Part shown: positions 21,151 to 33,423 of the stretch, piece by piece
Layout: every line of letters begins with the position of its first letter
Numbering within the stretch: position 1 is the stretch's first letter
From: Oxytricha trifallax
Taxonomy: Eukaryota > Ciliophora > Spirotrichea > Sporadotrichida > Oxytrichidae
DNA length: 64,000 nt
Assembly (NCBI GenBank): GCA_000711775.1
Contig: ARYC01018502.1
Span: 41,166-105,165 of the forward strand
Reading direction: 5' to 3'
Program-made: the position numbers and the translations under genes
Notes under the pieces: generated by a model
Told to the model about the DNA's origin: nothing
Database searches by the model: none
The model's input: the letters and a program-made list of their open reading frames with translations, nothing else

Positions 21151-24100
21151 TGTTATTTAGATATATTTTTAATAATTTTAAATTAATTGTTATCAAATTC
21201 TTTACCAGCTTGAGTATTAAAGAGTAATTTTAAAATAAAATTATTTATTGTCTATTTCAACTTGCTGTTGCTTTTGAACTTAAAGATGATTTTATATTAA
21301 ATTATTAAAAAGTATTTAATATTTAACTGTATAACTGATTGCTCCGCTTTTAATTTTTGGAAAGATTTTAGTTGAAATGAGTTATCATTGCCTTCACTAG
21401 AAATTTCTTCATTATACCATGAAACAACTTTTGCTGAATATTTCTTTCAGGCTTTTCATCATGAGTTTGGTTTCCCAAAATATTTTCGAGAATTTTCTTA
21501 CTCTTTCTATTTGATAATTTTAATATATGTTTATTTAGTAAATATTACTAAGAAATAAAAGATATATTGTTGTTCTTGCAATCTGTGAAGAGCTCAATCA
21601 TATGCTCTGCTACCTACTAAAGTTCAAGCTCCCTTTTTTCTATTTATATCTCTTTCGATTCCTCAAGCTCTGCCTTTTCTAAATTTTTTACCAACTTATT
21701 AGAAAGCATGTTTTTATAGAAAATGGCACGAGTTTTCTTTAGTATTTATTTAGATAAACCTTTGACACTAATTTCAACACTTGCATCTAATTTTATTACA
21801 AAAAATAATGTAGATTTTTTTAATCTACTTTATGATACTTGAGATGTCAAGTTGCTTATCAATTTTTTCCTTAGCAATTTCATAGAGTTTTTTCTTAATT
21901 TAGATCTTTTTCGATTTACAGCAGCAGAACAAGAATTTCCTTAAGAAATCTAATAAGCTGTCTTTGAATATATATGAGAACGGTTTACGGGATTGAAGAA
22001 GCTTAATCAACCCTAAATTTCAATTGATAACTACGATTATTAATATTTTTTTAGATATCTAAATAAGAGTTGGGATCACCTTCTACAAATACAAATGATT
22101 TTGCATTAGAATTAGTTCTTTTTTTGAAGCTACGCTGACTGTTCATCATACTGTCTATAGCAGCTTCTGGGTCTGCTTCTCCACCTTCGAAATTTAATTC
22201 TTCAGTTTATCCATCTTCATGCTTCTAGATTTCCTATCTTGAGTTATGTGAATTAAAATTAATAAAATATTTTTTGATAATTACTAATTTGAGTTCTTAA
22301 TTTTATAATTGCAGTAATTAAAGGAATGGAAAATTTTGACAGATTTTTAAATAAGATTTATAATTTTATTAATTATAAAGTAATGGCTATATAACGCATC
22401 TTATTTTTTCTCATATTATATTTAAATATTGCCTTGAATAAAGTATTAATAATTGAAATTGAATATATTTACAATTAAAAATCAATTTTGTAGTATAATT
22501 TAGATTATTTTTTTATTAATATCATGGTCAAATTGTCTCATATTTATAATAATTTAACTAAGTAATTCAAACAATTTCTATAAATATTTCACACAATTTA
22601 AAGCTTAGTGTCATGTGCCAGTTATCTAAACTTTTATCTACATTATTTGCTGATTGATTTCTTAAACATTGCCTAATTTATTGTCTTAACTTGATAATAT
22701 TTGTGAAAATAAGCTTTTAGAACTCAATTAAGTTTTTCTAATCCAATTATTTTATAATTAATTAAATAAAACTTTTCTCTTATTAAAGCTTTATTAATAT
22801 CTGAAGTGTTAAATACATTACGATTACAGAGGATATTATAAGCTCTTTAAAATATAAACATTTTGTCTTAGGTTTTATTAATTATACAAACAATACAGTA
22901 TTTTAATTTTTGGTTTCAAGTTTTTGGCATATATCTATAATAGTAGTCAATTATTTTATCGCATACTTTTTCCAATTAAACAGTAAATATATATGATCAA
23001 TGCAAGATTTTGCCCCAGATTTCTGACATTAATTTATGAAATAAATTTTTGTAATCCATATCTTCTGATATTATTCATATTGATTCGTAATTTTGAATAG
23101 GCGTTTTATTAATCAAACCTTTAAAAGTAAATTTTTAATTTATAATTAAGCAGATTGGCGAAATGCCAAATATTAAAATAAAATAACTGACTTCCTAAAA
23201 TAAGAATCTTTTTAAAGAAATTAATTATTTCATCTATTCTTTTTTTATAATTAAATTAAAAATTTAAATGAGTTGGGTTAATGATTTTTTCAGTTTTATT
23301 TTTATCTCCTATTTTAATTATATTAATTTCTGAGTAGAGAAATATCAAGATAGCTAAATATATTTACTAAAATTTGAACCTTTAGAAGTTACTATCTTTG
23401 AAATACCTAAAAATTTGATTAGAGTTAAGCTATAGTTGGAAAACAATATTATATATAGTTTGGTATCCCTCATTTTTATGAATTATATGGGAGGTTCTAT
23501 AATGAATAGATTTTATTCGGAGTTTTTTTACAATCAAAATATCTTTCAAAAATGAGGAAAAGCATAATCAGATTTTTAATGTTAAATTACAATTACAATA
23601 TGAAATAAACTGAATATTTTTAAACCTAAGCAAAAATTAAAGTATCTTGTTACTAACTAATTTTAATTAACGCCATTATTGACTAATTCTTCAGTTAAAT
23701 ATATTTGCCCAATAATTATTAAATTAATCTATAATTATATATTGTTATATTGAATCAATATTTGAAGAGTAGAACAGAAATTCCTAAATACTGAATAATT
23801 TAAATTTAAATTTTATCTTTAAATTATATATTATTTATAATATTACTGCCACCAAAAACGGCAAAAAAGCTCACAACTATTCCCATAATACTAACTAATA
23901 TAAAATATTTTAATTATATTAAATTATTTAAAAAATACCTCCAGTCTCTGAGAGCACCTAAACAAAGTTTTTATTGATTCTTTCAACTTTCTTTTGCTCA
24001 TTAGATATGGTAAATTTAATTTTAGCGTATTAAACCTATCAAATAAAATTGTATTAAATTTTTTTCGAATATTTTTACATTTAGATTAATACAAAAATTT

Positions 24101-27100
24101 TAATAAACTTGATTAATAAAAATTAATTTATTGGAGTTTAGCTTGGATTGAAAGATTAACTGGATTCTCGATTGAAATCACTCTGCACGAATTCGTATTC
24201 AAACTTATCCAATTATTCTGCCAACTTGGATTAGCTTCCTTCGGCAGAGTTCACTCACTTAAATTTATTTGAATAAAAATTTATTAAACTTATCTTAAAA
24301 AATTTAAACTTTGAATTTATTTAAATTCAAATAATATGACTGATATCTTATATTCTAATGTCTTGAAATTAGAAGTTGAAAAAAAGAAATCCAAAAAAAA
24401 TTATTCTAATTTTTTCTTTGATATAATCCTCAGAGTCTACGACTGTCTTCACGGGGATATCTTCGAATTCATTCAAATCAAAATATTTGCTAGTTTTATA
24501 AATTCTAATGGAAGCTTTTTGCAAAAATGCGTTTATAGTATCAGGATCCTGGATGCAATTGTCACTCCCAGAGCACGGGACTATGTCAACTTGAAATTCA
24601 TTGAAGTTTAACTTCAAATCCAAAGTGAATTACTAAAATATCAATTAATTATTCAAATTTATATATTTTTAACATAAGTTTTTAGATCTTTCTGAAGAAA
24701 TAAATTTCCGATAAAAAATTTGACTATTAATCCCACAGTGAATTTTATTATATAACAAGAATTAGAAAAAAAAATTATTAATTAAATAAATATTTATATA
24801 AATTAACTTAGTAAAAAAAGACATAACTTAAAAAATTTATTTTTTTTATTATTTCACTTATTACAATTTTTCAGATTAAAAAAGAATAATTTAAGAAATA
24901 ATTAAAAAAAATATTTTAATTAAACAAATTTGTATTTTTAGTGATTAATAATTATAAATAATATAATAATATAAAATTTCACTTTAAAAAAATTGATAAA
25001 AAATGTCATTCCTAAATAAAAATTATTAAAATTTTACATTATAATAGGAATCCATTCAAAATTGGGGAAATTAATATAAATTAAATTAATAAATAATTTA
25101 ATTTGTAGCAGTTAAAGTAGACCTATTTAAATGATCTTGGGCTAATTCGATAGAGAATTCAAAATCACCTGGAGTTTATTATTGGCAGTACTATTTTATT
25201 TTTTTATATCAACCCTGGAGTTAGTTAACTCGAGTTTAATGGAAGATATAATTAACGAATTTGGAGGGGTTTATCACTACTCAGATGCGACAAAATAGTA
25301 CAGCTATTAATAAAGTCAAGAAAATTTCTAATTTTAAATCAAATAAGCCAAAGTCGTTTAAATTAATCATTTTTAACTGCCAATAAGTTGGCCTATTTTA
25401 TTTATTTTACAAAATTAGAATATATTCCGACAATTAAAAATAATTACTTAATCAATAAGTCATTTCCTTTAGACTTGCTATTTTTATTAATTTTAATAAA
25501 ATTTCCAATTAGAATATCTTTAAAATGATGAATTTTGACTGATTATTTGAGCATAAATTATTAAATACTACAATAAAAATTGAATGTTTACTAAATTATT
25601 CAGCAGGGCAATACCACATGTCATTCAATAACATAGTTTTCCAATTTTTCATTTAAATTATTTATCATTTTGATAAACTTGCAATTATTAAAATGTTTTT
25701 AGATTGGCATAGAGGATTCTTTGATCATTAAAGAATTAATCACCATGCATTTATAACACCAAACATACTAAAACTTTGGGTAAGAAGTTTCATATCCAGG
25801 CTTATGAATAAAAAATTATAAAGTTTCCTTGCCAGTAATTTTTTCATTAATTGTTCTTTCAAACAACAAGAAAAAACTATTAGTGATTTGAATTACATAA
25901 GATATCTGATATTTATTTTTTTCTCTCTGTAAACATTTATTTTTCCTTATAATATGCATTATGATTTATGTTAAATTAATAATTTTAATTAGATTCCTAT
26001 TAATAATAAATAAATTTATTCAAAGTTATAATAATATTCTTAATATTAGACGATAGATGTTAATAAAGGTTGTTTAATTACATCCCCAAATCAATTAATA
26101 TTTTTTTGAAAAATAAAAAATCTATTTAAATTTTATGAAAAATTCATAAAATTATATATAAATATTTACTGCCCAGGAAACTTCCACCCAAAATTTAATA
26201 CTTTTAATTGAAAAATTTATAATATATTTTATTATACAAGAATTTGGGGGAGGTTTCCTGCACTGGTTTAAGATAAAAAAAATGTTTTAGGGAAGTGTCC
26301 TGCACTTTTTTTAAATATTAAATTAATCTTTATAACAACTATCAAACAACTTCCGAACTAATTTCATTGATATAAATACATTTTATTTATTAATCAATTA
26401 GTCAATATCTCTCTTCAGATTCCAACTACTTTCATATTTGATATGATAATTTTTGGTTTATGTATCTTAAGCAATATATTGTCCTCTCTGTTTTCATAGT
26501 AAATTCAAGTATTGTATCCAATTGTAATTAAAATTTTGATTCGATTTATCTAATTCTTTTCATACCTACATAATGTTTAACTATATTTTCTTGAACTACT
26601 TAAATGATGTATAAATATACTCTTAATATTAATAAGTCATAAAAATGTTAATTTATATAATTTATGTAAAATTTATTAGATTTTACGAGACTTTTATGTA
26701 TTAAATAATAATAAATATTAATAAAAGATGTTCTAGGAAGTGGGACTTCAGGAACTGAAGATAAATGGGAAATGGTGCCCAATATGCAACTCTATAGACT
26801 GCCTTGAAATGAACTACAGGACACTCAGATCATTCGAGGAAACTATGGAAGAACTCCAAAAATTTGTAGAGTTCGGAGTCTATGATGGAGTCAGATCCAT
26901 TGATAAAGAAGAAGAAGAGAGAGATTGACAAGTATGCACTCAAGTTCTACCAAGAAAGAGTATACCTAAGACAGTCATGTTCCCATAAGAATTCATTATT
27001 TTGATTGAATTTATAAAGATTTAATTTAAAAAAAAAGAATCAGAGATGAGAAAACCACTGAAATTGAACAGATCAGATGATTATTAATATAATTAAAAGG

Positions 27101-28049
27101 GCTAGACCCTTATATGCTTTTATCTTATTGATCGGGGGTCCTCAGAGACCTCAATGTGATCAAATTATTATTATTATTATTAGATTTTACATAATATTTT
27201 TAAAAAATGAAGAAACTTCCCCCCATGAATTTTATTTCATTTTCTATTAAAAAATTGAGCGATATTTTGGTTTATATTCTATCTTTGAATGAACATTAAT
27301 TTTACTAAATTTTATATATAACGATTTTTATATTAACAGTTACCTTCAAATATGTCTAGCGGAGACATGGAAATTCTCAATTGACCATTTCTTATCAAAT
27401 ATCTATATTCTAATTATTTATTTTTAAAAAAGGCTTTTAATATTGTAGGAACTTGAAATTTCTTATAACTATAAATTAATTAAAGTATTAAGTTTATGAC
27501 AAAATATTTGGCTAAAAATTTTATTTGTAAATTAAAAAAAAATTATTTAAATTAGCTGGAAATAATTAATTGATAAAATAATTGAATTAAATTTTTATTC
27601 TGTTTTAAATGCCTTTATTTCGAGAAATCTTCTGGCATCATATCCTTCTGCTCTGATCTATATAAAAATCTAAAAATTTCTTTTATTTTTGAGACATATA
27701 ATTATCTATATCGCGAAATCAAAGTCTTTCTGGGTAAACGTAAAAGTTTCTTATCAAATATAATATATTTGGTTATTTTCTTTGGAAAAATCCTTATACA
27801 TCACAGTGGATTTAATAGTTGCTTCATTATTTTATACTTCTTTTAGCATCAATCACTTAAAATTATGTATTTTCTCTTATGTGATAATATTTATAACATA
27901 ATTAAATGCAAAGTATCCAATAACCAAGATATATGTAATGAGACTCAGCAAGCCACCAAAGAAGGTCTTATTGGTTGGTTTGCCCTTATAGTTTAACTAA
28001 ATTTAGTGTCCAAACATATCGATTGAACTTACGATCTCTCCAAATTTTC
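20870..28049 (-). CDS. Gene A: two-TM membrane protein family, germline form, with a frameshift
   Basis: Minus-strand MDSs in the same order as genes B and C. The N-terminal KFGEIVSSIDMFGHQIQLNY is followed by TM1 (FFGGLLSLITYILVIGYFA), a Cys-containing loop with IRIYKTSKYFDLNEFED, the conserved SAEGSQSKLAEQLDKFEYEF, TM2 (MGIVVSFFAVFGGS), an acidic stretch to EGDPNSYL, a basic region with a CCC cluster, a coiled-coil part to HMIELFTDC, and a C-terminal QQKLFHGIMKKFLVKAM. It ends at TGA 20870-20872. The family is common in ciliates and its function is unknown. A one-base deletion near 21712-21722, relative to B and C, breaks the frame, so A may be a pseudogene. The start-codon MDS was not found upstream of 28049. 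Confidence 0.8.
21345..21518 (-). other. Gene A MDS (LFHGIM block)
   Basis: Reads SKKILENILGNQTHDEKPER then NIQQKLFHGIMKKFLVKAMI. The same block occurs in B (31750-31940) and C (52375-52545). Confidence 0.75.
21575..21789 (-). other. Gene A MDS (coiled-coil to TDC) with one-base deletion
   Basis: Begins MQVLKLVSKVYLNKYQRKLV-PF. Then the frame slips by one base (about 21712-21722) and resumes as YKNMLSNKLVKNLEKAELEE to VAEHMIELFTDC. B and C have one more base at the slip. Confidence 0.75.
21790..21827 (-). other. IES, gene A site 4 (38 bp, pointer ATCTA)
   Basis: ATCTA (plus strand) occurs at 21785-21789 and 21823-21827. Excision joins IIKQ to MQVLKLV on the minus strand. B and C have IESs two to three codons further on. 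Confidence 0.8.
21823..22018 (-). other. Gene A MDS (basic, CCC cluster)
   Basis: Reads LGLIKLLQSRKPFSYIFKDS, LLDFLRKFLFCCCKSKKIQI and KKLYEIAKEKIDKQLDISSI. The juxtaposed cysteines could be palmitoylated or bind metal; this is only a suggestion. Confidence 0.8.
22019..22064 (-). other. IES, gene A site 3 (46 bp, pointer CTAAAT)
   Basis: CTAAAT (plus strand) occurs at 22013-22018 and 22059-22064. Excision gives DPNSYLGLIKLL. The homologous site holds 31 bp in C and 1838 bp in B. Confidence 0.88.
22059..22255 (-). other. Gene A MDS (acidic linker, EGDPNSY)
   Basis: Reads SHNSRQEIQKHEDGQTEELN, FEGGEADPEAAIDSMMNSQR and NAKSFVFVEGDPNSYL. It is acidic and low in hydrophobics, probably cytosolic. 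Confidence 0.8.
22256..23854 (-). other. IES-rich spacer in gene A
   Basis: A/T-rich. A weak match to the TEERV segment of B and C (LDISLLRNQYNQNRRQK) lies at about 23310-23345; otherwise no coding signal was seen. Confidence 0.45.
23855..23891 (-). other. Gene A MDS (TM2)
   Basis: Reads IMGIVVSFFAVFGGS, the second hydrophobic helix. Confidence 0.75.
23892..23938 (-). other. IES, gene A site 2 (47 bp, pointer AATAC)
   Basis: AATAC (plus strand) occurs at 23887-23891 and 23934-23938. Excision joins LSETGG to IMGIVVSFF. Confidence 0.88.
23934..24257 (-). other. Gene A MDSs (SAEGS block and TGG block)
   Basis: 24125-24257 reads SAEGSQSKLAEQLDKFEYEF. About 23934-24010 reads ISNEQKKVERINKNFVQVLS then ETGG. 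The IES between them is about 110 bp; its pointer was not resolved. Confidence 0.75.
24400..24625 (-). other. Gene A MDS (Cys loop, YKTSKYF)
   Basis: Reads FNEFQVDIVPCSGSDNCIQD, PDTINAFLQKASIRIYKTSK and YFDLNEFEDIPVKTVVDSED. Two cysteines are shared with B and C. Confidence 0.85.
25110..25400. repeat. Diverged copy of the inverted-repeat element at 53525-53707
   Basis: Shares GATCTTGGGCT, TATTATTGGC and CTGGAG..TAACTCGA..TTTAAT in the same order as the left arm and loop region of the element in gene C. The arms no longer pair well. It lies in an IES of gene A. Confidence 0.6.
26170..26266. repeat. Short inverted-repeat element with GGAAACTTCC termini
   Basis: CCAGGAAACTTCCACCCAAA at the left pairs with AATTTGGGGGAGGTTTCCTG at the right across about 50 bp of A/T. 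A further partial end lies at 26283-26303. Confidence 0.65.
26728..27182 (+). mobile_element. LINE 3' fragment with (ATT)n tail
   Basis: An ORF end (KWCPICNSIDCLEMNYRTLR then KEEEERD and TGA at 26926-26928), with a CPxC knuckle usual near the C-terminus of LINE ORF2. A 3' UTR with GGGCTAGACCC and CGGGGGTCCTCAGAGACCTC hairpins follows, then (ATT)n at 27164-27182. The same tail ends the element at 57109. It lies inside an IES of gene A and is 5'-truncated. Confidence 0.7.
27690..27853 (-). other. Gene A MDSs after TM1
   Basis: 27770-27853 reads LMLKEVQNNEATIKSTVMYK then DFSKEN. About 27690-27730 reads TFTQKDFDFAIQII, homologous to SLEIQADIQLF in B and NLETQIDISAF in C. Confidence 0.65.
27854..27907 (-). 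other. IES, gene A site 1 (54 bp, 3-bp pointer AAT)
   Basis: AAT (plus strand) occurs at 27851-27853 and 27905-27907. Excision joins IGYFA to LMLKEV. Homologous sites in B and C use seven- and six-base pointers. Confidence 0.7.
27905..28049 (-). other. Gene A MDS (N-terminal conserved block and TM1)
   Basis: Reads IRKFGEIVSSIDMFGHQIQL, NYKGKPTNKTFFGGLLSLIT and YILVIGYFA. The upstream joint probably lies in the AGACAG-like sequence before KFGE; the ATG is not seen. Confidence 0.85.
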
Positions 28050-28642
28050 TGATTTAAAGAATAAAATATTAAAAATTAATATAAATTTAGGAATATTGCT
28101 TTAGAAGGAAAAAATATTCTAAGTTTATCATCTAATACCAATTAATAGTGAATTTTTAATAACCCTATTATTTTTATTAATTTTTTAAAATAAACAAATT
28201 TAATTATAATTATAGTAGGTTTTAAAAAAATCATTTTTTTAAATATTAATTTTCCATTAATACTTACAATTATTAATAAATGTTATTTACAAATTCACTT
28301 AAAAAAATATTAATGAACAAAAATTTGCATTTAATTGAATTTTAAAAAATCTAAAAATTCAAATCAAAAATAAACAAAGTCTATATATATATATTTATTA
28401 TTTCTGCACATCAATGATTATAATAATCAGATAATTTACAGATATTCAAGAAAAATTAATACTGATTTTAATTTAATCAAACTAGTTCCCAATTGATTAA
28501 TGAAATGAATTTAATTGGAAATATTTTAGTGAAATCATTTATATATATTTCTATGATTTATTCTTAATTTTATTTACATTGATTTCTCAAGATATAAGCT
28601 TATAATCTATTAAAAATTAAGAAAAATAGGGAAAAAGTTCAT

Positions 28643-28860
28643 AATTATTATTATTATTATTATTTAAAGCTGTATGGAATTAATACTGGAGCTTAAGCCA
28701 GCCAGTTTTTATATAATCAGATATTTATACTATGACTTTTGGCGATCCAGCTTCCTCTTTCCGAGGGGAGTTACCCCAATATGTAATCGACTAGTTTAAC
28801 ATCGTGCACGTTCACCACTTGCCTTCTTGTGAGGACTTATGCGGTATTTCGCTACAAAAG
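28643..28860 (-). repeat. SINE-like family, 5'-truncated copy
   Basis: Starts at an (ATT)n run (28643-28660), the complement of the 3' tail. It matches 59890-60108 in inverse orientation: GACTTTTGGCGATCCA and CGTGCACGTTCACC are shared. Noticeably GC-rich against its surroundings. Confidence 0.65.
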
Positions 28861-29469
28861 TTCATAATGAATATAATAATTTCAGACTGTTAAATTGTTT
28901 TATATTTTAAAAAAATATTAAATTGTCTCAAAATTATAAACCAAATAAATAGTAATAATTTGTAATTTTATCAGTAATTTTACTTTAAAAAAATAATTGT
29001 AATTTATGAATCAAAAATATATTTTTATTTTCTTATATAGATTTATATTACAATTTATTTAAATAAAAAATTTAATTTAATATCACATTTCATAAAGAGA
29101 TTATTGATATATGTGAAAAATATGTTAGAACTTTCAATTTCTTCCAATTAAAAAAAACAAATATATATTTCATAAACATTATAAAAATTGGACTGTTTTT
29201 ATTTACGAAGATACAATTTTAGATCACTACTTTTAATATAATTTAAAAAATTTGATGCATATTTTAATGTATATTAAGGGGTATAATAATGCAACAAGGA
29301 ATTTTGAAAGATTTAATCATTAAATTAAAATTTTTAATAAAGTTTTTTTTTATACATCATATTAATTTTCTCAGTAAAAAATATTTTATTACAGCCTGTA
29401 ATGCAAGGAGATTTTTAACTGAGAGATTGATTTTGATATGAAGTTTTAATGTAATAATTAAAAAAATAT
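28861..29469. other. AT-rich spacer
   Basis: No feature recognised on either strand. Confidence 0.5.
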
Positions 29470-30235
29470 TTATGATTAAATGCAGAGGGCTGTTGATAAT
29501 ATAATCAAGTTAACACACGCTAATAAGGCTATGTTTACACTCAATACTTTAATAAATAAGTCCTGGTATAAAAAGTACGATAATATAGAAGTATATGACT
29601 AAAAAGTAAGGTTGCCACTCAAGCAATTTTAGCTGGTATAAGTGAAGATTAAGGTCTAGAAACTTATGTCATTCATCCTCGTTCTATTAAGCGAGAGCAG
29701 TATATTGAGTTTTTGCATAACCTCAGAGAGAAGTATAGCAACTAAGAAATTATCTTGTTTGTTGATAACTTATCAGTTCATAAGACTTAGGGTCTAAGAA
29801 AGATTATGAAGAGTTAAACATAACTCTTGTTTACAACGTTCTTCATAGCCCTTAATTTAATGGAATTGAATTCCACTGGCCGCTGCTGCATCACCTAATG
29901 CATGATTTGTCTATGAATACAGTAGATTTGAGTCAAAGAAGACAAATTGTCCAAGAGAAGGAAGAATGAATGTTTATAAATAAGTTTTAGATTTAAATGA
30001 GTGAATAAGTTCACACATTTAAAGAACTCGCAAATAGCTTCAGCTTCTCTATCTTTTCTTCCTCTTTGTTTTCTTATCTAGGACCAATGTTTCTTCTCTT
30101 AGTGGCAGCTCCTGCATCTATGTTCATTTCATCTGGATTTTAAATATCTTTATATAGCCTATTGCACACCTCATGAATAGTATGTGACTTTCTTTCTCTG
30201 TGAACTATTGCATTTTTTTTCATCAAATATTTACC
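29470..30235 (+). mobile_element. Degenerate TBE fragment
   Basis: Part of the 42-kDa transposase, from MQRAVDN through THANKAMFTLNTLINKSWYK, YDNIEVYDQKV and a decayed VDNLSVHK region, ending VYKQVLDLNE-TGA near 30000. It is followed by the inverted C-terminal part of the 22-kDa ORF (KRRNIGPRQENKEEEKIEK). Several frame breaks and a deletion around the DDE glutamate. Both terminal repeats are missing. Confidence 0.85.
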
Positions 30236-30608
30236 AGAAGAGATTAGAGCACCTTATTCACCACCTATTAAACTTAAGAATAAGGCTAGCAATTCTTATA
30301 TATTCATAATTCTTCCAAGATATTCTTTTAAATTATCAAAAGCAAAAAAATCATTAACTAAAAATAACAATTTAAATAATTATTTTAAATTTATCAATTT
30401 AAACCTTCTTTTTTTTGAATTTTTTTCTCTTTTGAAAGGCAAAACATTTTTAATTTTGAATTGATTGTTTATTATTTTTACTCTTATTTTGTTTATACAT
30501 TTTTAATAAAATTACAAATTTAATTGTGCAAAATATAACAACATTTGTAATTTTATTTTTAGATTTAATACAATAATTTTATATTGTTAACAAACTTTAA
30601 ATTTAAAA

Positions 30609-31570
30609 TCAACTCTAATCTTCAAGATCTTCTTTGTCATTTTCCTACTAATATATAAATTTGTTAATGAAATAAATTAAATTTTTATATATTAAATTTA
30701 TAATATAAATTTTCTTCACTGTAATCATTGAAATCTATGCTATTATTTTATAATTAAATTTCTCTTTATGGACTTTATCTTATGTTTTGATTCTGAGACT
30801 AAGATTTATTTTTATTTAATAATTTACTTTGATTCTTAGCTTACAAGTTAATCTTCTAGTTCTTACTATGCTATTAAAATTAAAATATTTATAAGGAAAT
30901 TCAAAATAAAAAAACGATAAATTAGGCATTTTAAATTTTATTTTCTTATAAAGTTATTATTGTATTTATATAGATAAATTAAATATATCTCATAGACGAC
31001 ATAAATTAAATTTATATTGATTGATAAACATTGAATGACTAATAAATTTAGATTTAATATTTATATAAATTAACTATTGACAGTTATATATTATTCAGAA
31101 TTAGAAATTGCATTAAAATTTTAGTAGTTATTAATGCTTATAACTATATTAAGATTAATTTAAAGATGCAAGCAATAGTTTATATAATTTTTAATATAGT
31201 AAAAATTATCATTTTGTAATTTAATTTTGCCAGTAATGACTAAAATTAAAGCAAATAAAAATCTTAAATCATTATAGATGAGTTATTCATTTAAATGAAT
31301 ATACTAATATCTATAAACTTCATTAAAAAAATCTTTCTGTTAATATTTAAAAAGAGTAAAATTAGATAAACTTAATTATAGTAATGAAAAGTATCCCTGC
31401 TATAATATTAAGATGAAGGTTCATTACCCTTAAAAGATATATTTTACTAATTTTATTGAATGTTTTTTCCTTTTTAAATTTCTGCAAGATCAGGGCCCAC
31501 CTCTATTTCAAAATTATCTTCATCTGTATTTAGCATGATATTCAAATCTCTCTAGTTATTATAAAAGAAT
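30609..31570 (-). other. Gene B C-terminal MDSs
   Basis: 31390-31570 reads RDLNIMLNTDEDNFEIEVGP then DLAEIQKGKNIQQNQQN, matching C's NTDDDQIYIEIGPNITSL. About 30780-30900 reads QELEDQLVSQESKQIIKQKQ. 30609-30660 reads QQENDKEDLEDQS and TGA. The last two are assigned by position and composition only. Confidence 0.5.
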
Positions 31571-33354
31571 TTGAAATATATATTATTAAATATTTGTATG
31601 AAAGTTTGCTTTTGATTTGATCTCATTACCATTGTTCTGATTTTTATATTTTTACAAATAATTAAATTATTGTGAGGGATTAAACAATGTTTCCCCTATT
31701 TTTGATAGTTAAATTTGATTTATGATATTAAATTAATGATAAATTATGTATTGATTACTTGGCAAGCTATTTAAATCAATTTGTTAATCATCGTGAATTA
31801 ACATTGCTCTTACAAGAGATTTTCTCATTATTCCTGAAAATAATTTCTACTCAAGCGTTCTATTTGGCAAGCAGGGTTTTGACTATCTGCCTAAAATATT
31901 ATCTAAGATTTTCATGCTTTTTGGATTTTAATATAGATAACATTATTTTCTAAATTTCTTAATAAATTAATCTTAATTTTATGATTTTACTCCTTGCAAT
32001 CTGTAAAGAGCTCAATCATGTTTGTTGCAATATCTTAAAGATATCCCTCTCGAATTACATTTTTATTCTTTTGCATAGTTTTTTCTTACTTTTCTTTTTA
32101 TCTGAGAAGTTTATTGGAAAGCATGTTTTTCTTAAAAAATGGCACTAATTTTCTTTGGTAGCGACTTAAATATACTCTCTATACTAACTTCAAAACCATT
32201 TAATTAGAAGTATTATTTATTTTAAAACCTTCATCTATTTAATGATATTAATGGAACTTAAATAAAATGAGAATACTTAAAATTTAAAAAGTAATTTAAT
32301 TTGAACATAATTTAGATTGATTATAACACTAAGCTTAGCATATTTTAATTGTTACTTCTAACTCATAAAACTAATTACACTTTTATATTAAAAAGTATAT
32401 GCTTTAATCACATTGTTAATTAATTTACAGTTTCTATCAATAATTTATAGTCAAAATTAACTAAGTTTTAATCTCAAATTACTCAACTTTAGTTTAATTC
32501 ATGATTATTAGAGCATAATTGAGTGAGAAAATTTTGAGATTGAATTGAATAATTTAAATTAAAATTGAATAGTTTTTAAATAGTTGTCTGAAAAGATAAA
32601 CAATTTCTCACATAAATAATATAAATAATATAATCACTTTGAAATAAACCAGCTTCCTTTATAAATAACTCAATTATTTATTGATTTTATAATGAATTCC
32701 ACAATTAGATTTTATTCATTGTATATTTGAGATATCAAGCTATTTTTGAATTTTTTCCTTGGCTAAGGAGTACAGCTGCTTTCTGAGTCTGACTCTTCTA
32801 TTATTCATACAACAGCAAAAGTAAGTTCTAATAAAATCTCTAAAACCGTCTTTAAATACGTATTAAAATGGTTTGCGAGATTGAAGAAGTCTTATCAAAC
32901 CTTAATTTATTTAAATATTTGGATCCCCCCCACAATTCTGGAATTTCCGATCGTTCCAGAATCATTCTGGAATTCCAGAATAAGAATTCCAGCACCATGC
33001 TGGAATTCCATCATGAATCTGGAATTCCAGTTAATTTTATTATAATTACATGATAACAATTATTTAAAAGAAAATACTTAAAATGACTAATAATTTTCAA
33101 ATTTTTTTAAATCACTTTATAGCCTGAGAAAAAAAATAATTTTATTTAAGATATCCTTCAATTTCTTTTTGAAGATTTATTTTTCTATAACTTAAAATAG
33201 TTTATAATGGCATAAATTCGAATAATTTTTATCATATTTTTACCTTGTTTATACAATTCTGTTATTATTCTGTGCAAATAAGATGTTGAATAATTCTGAG
33301 AACTTAGTCAATTATCACAAATTTAAACTTTCATAGTAAAATGATACTTACAGA

Positions 33355-33423
<69 letters not shown>

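Noticed and set aside
24336-24611. Plus-strand open frame over gene A
   Set aside because: The minus strand encodes the YKTSKYFD segment shared by A, B and C.
28738-28855. tRNA or snRNA gene
   Set aside because: No cloverleaf could be drawn; it matches part of the SINE-like copy at 59430-60108.
31759-31953. Plus-strand open frame over gene B
   Set aside because: Shadow of the conserved LFSGIMRKSLV segment on the minus strand.
33357-33420. CRISPR-like regular repeat
   Set aside because: It is a plain ATT microsatellite without spacers.
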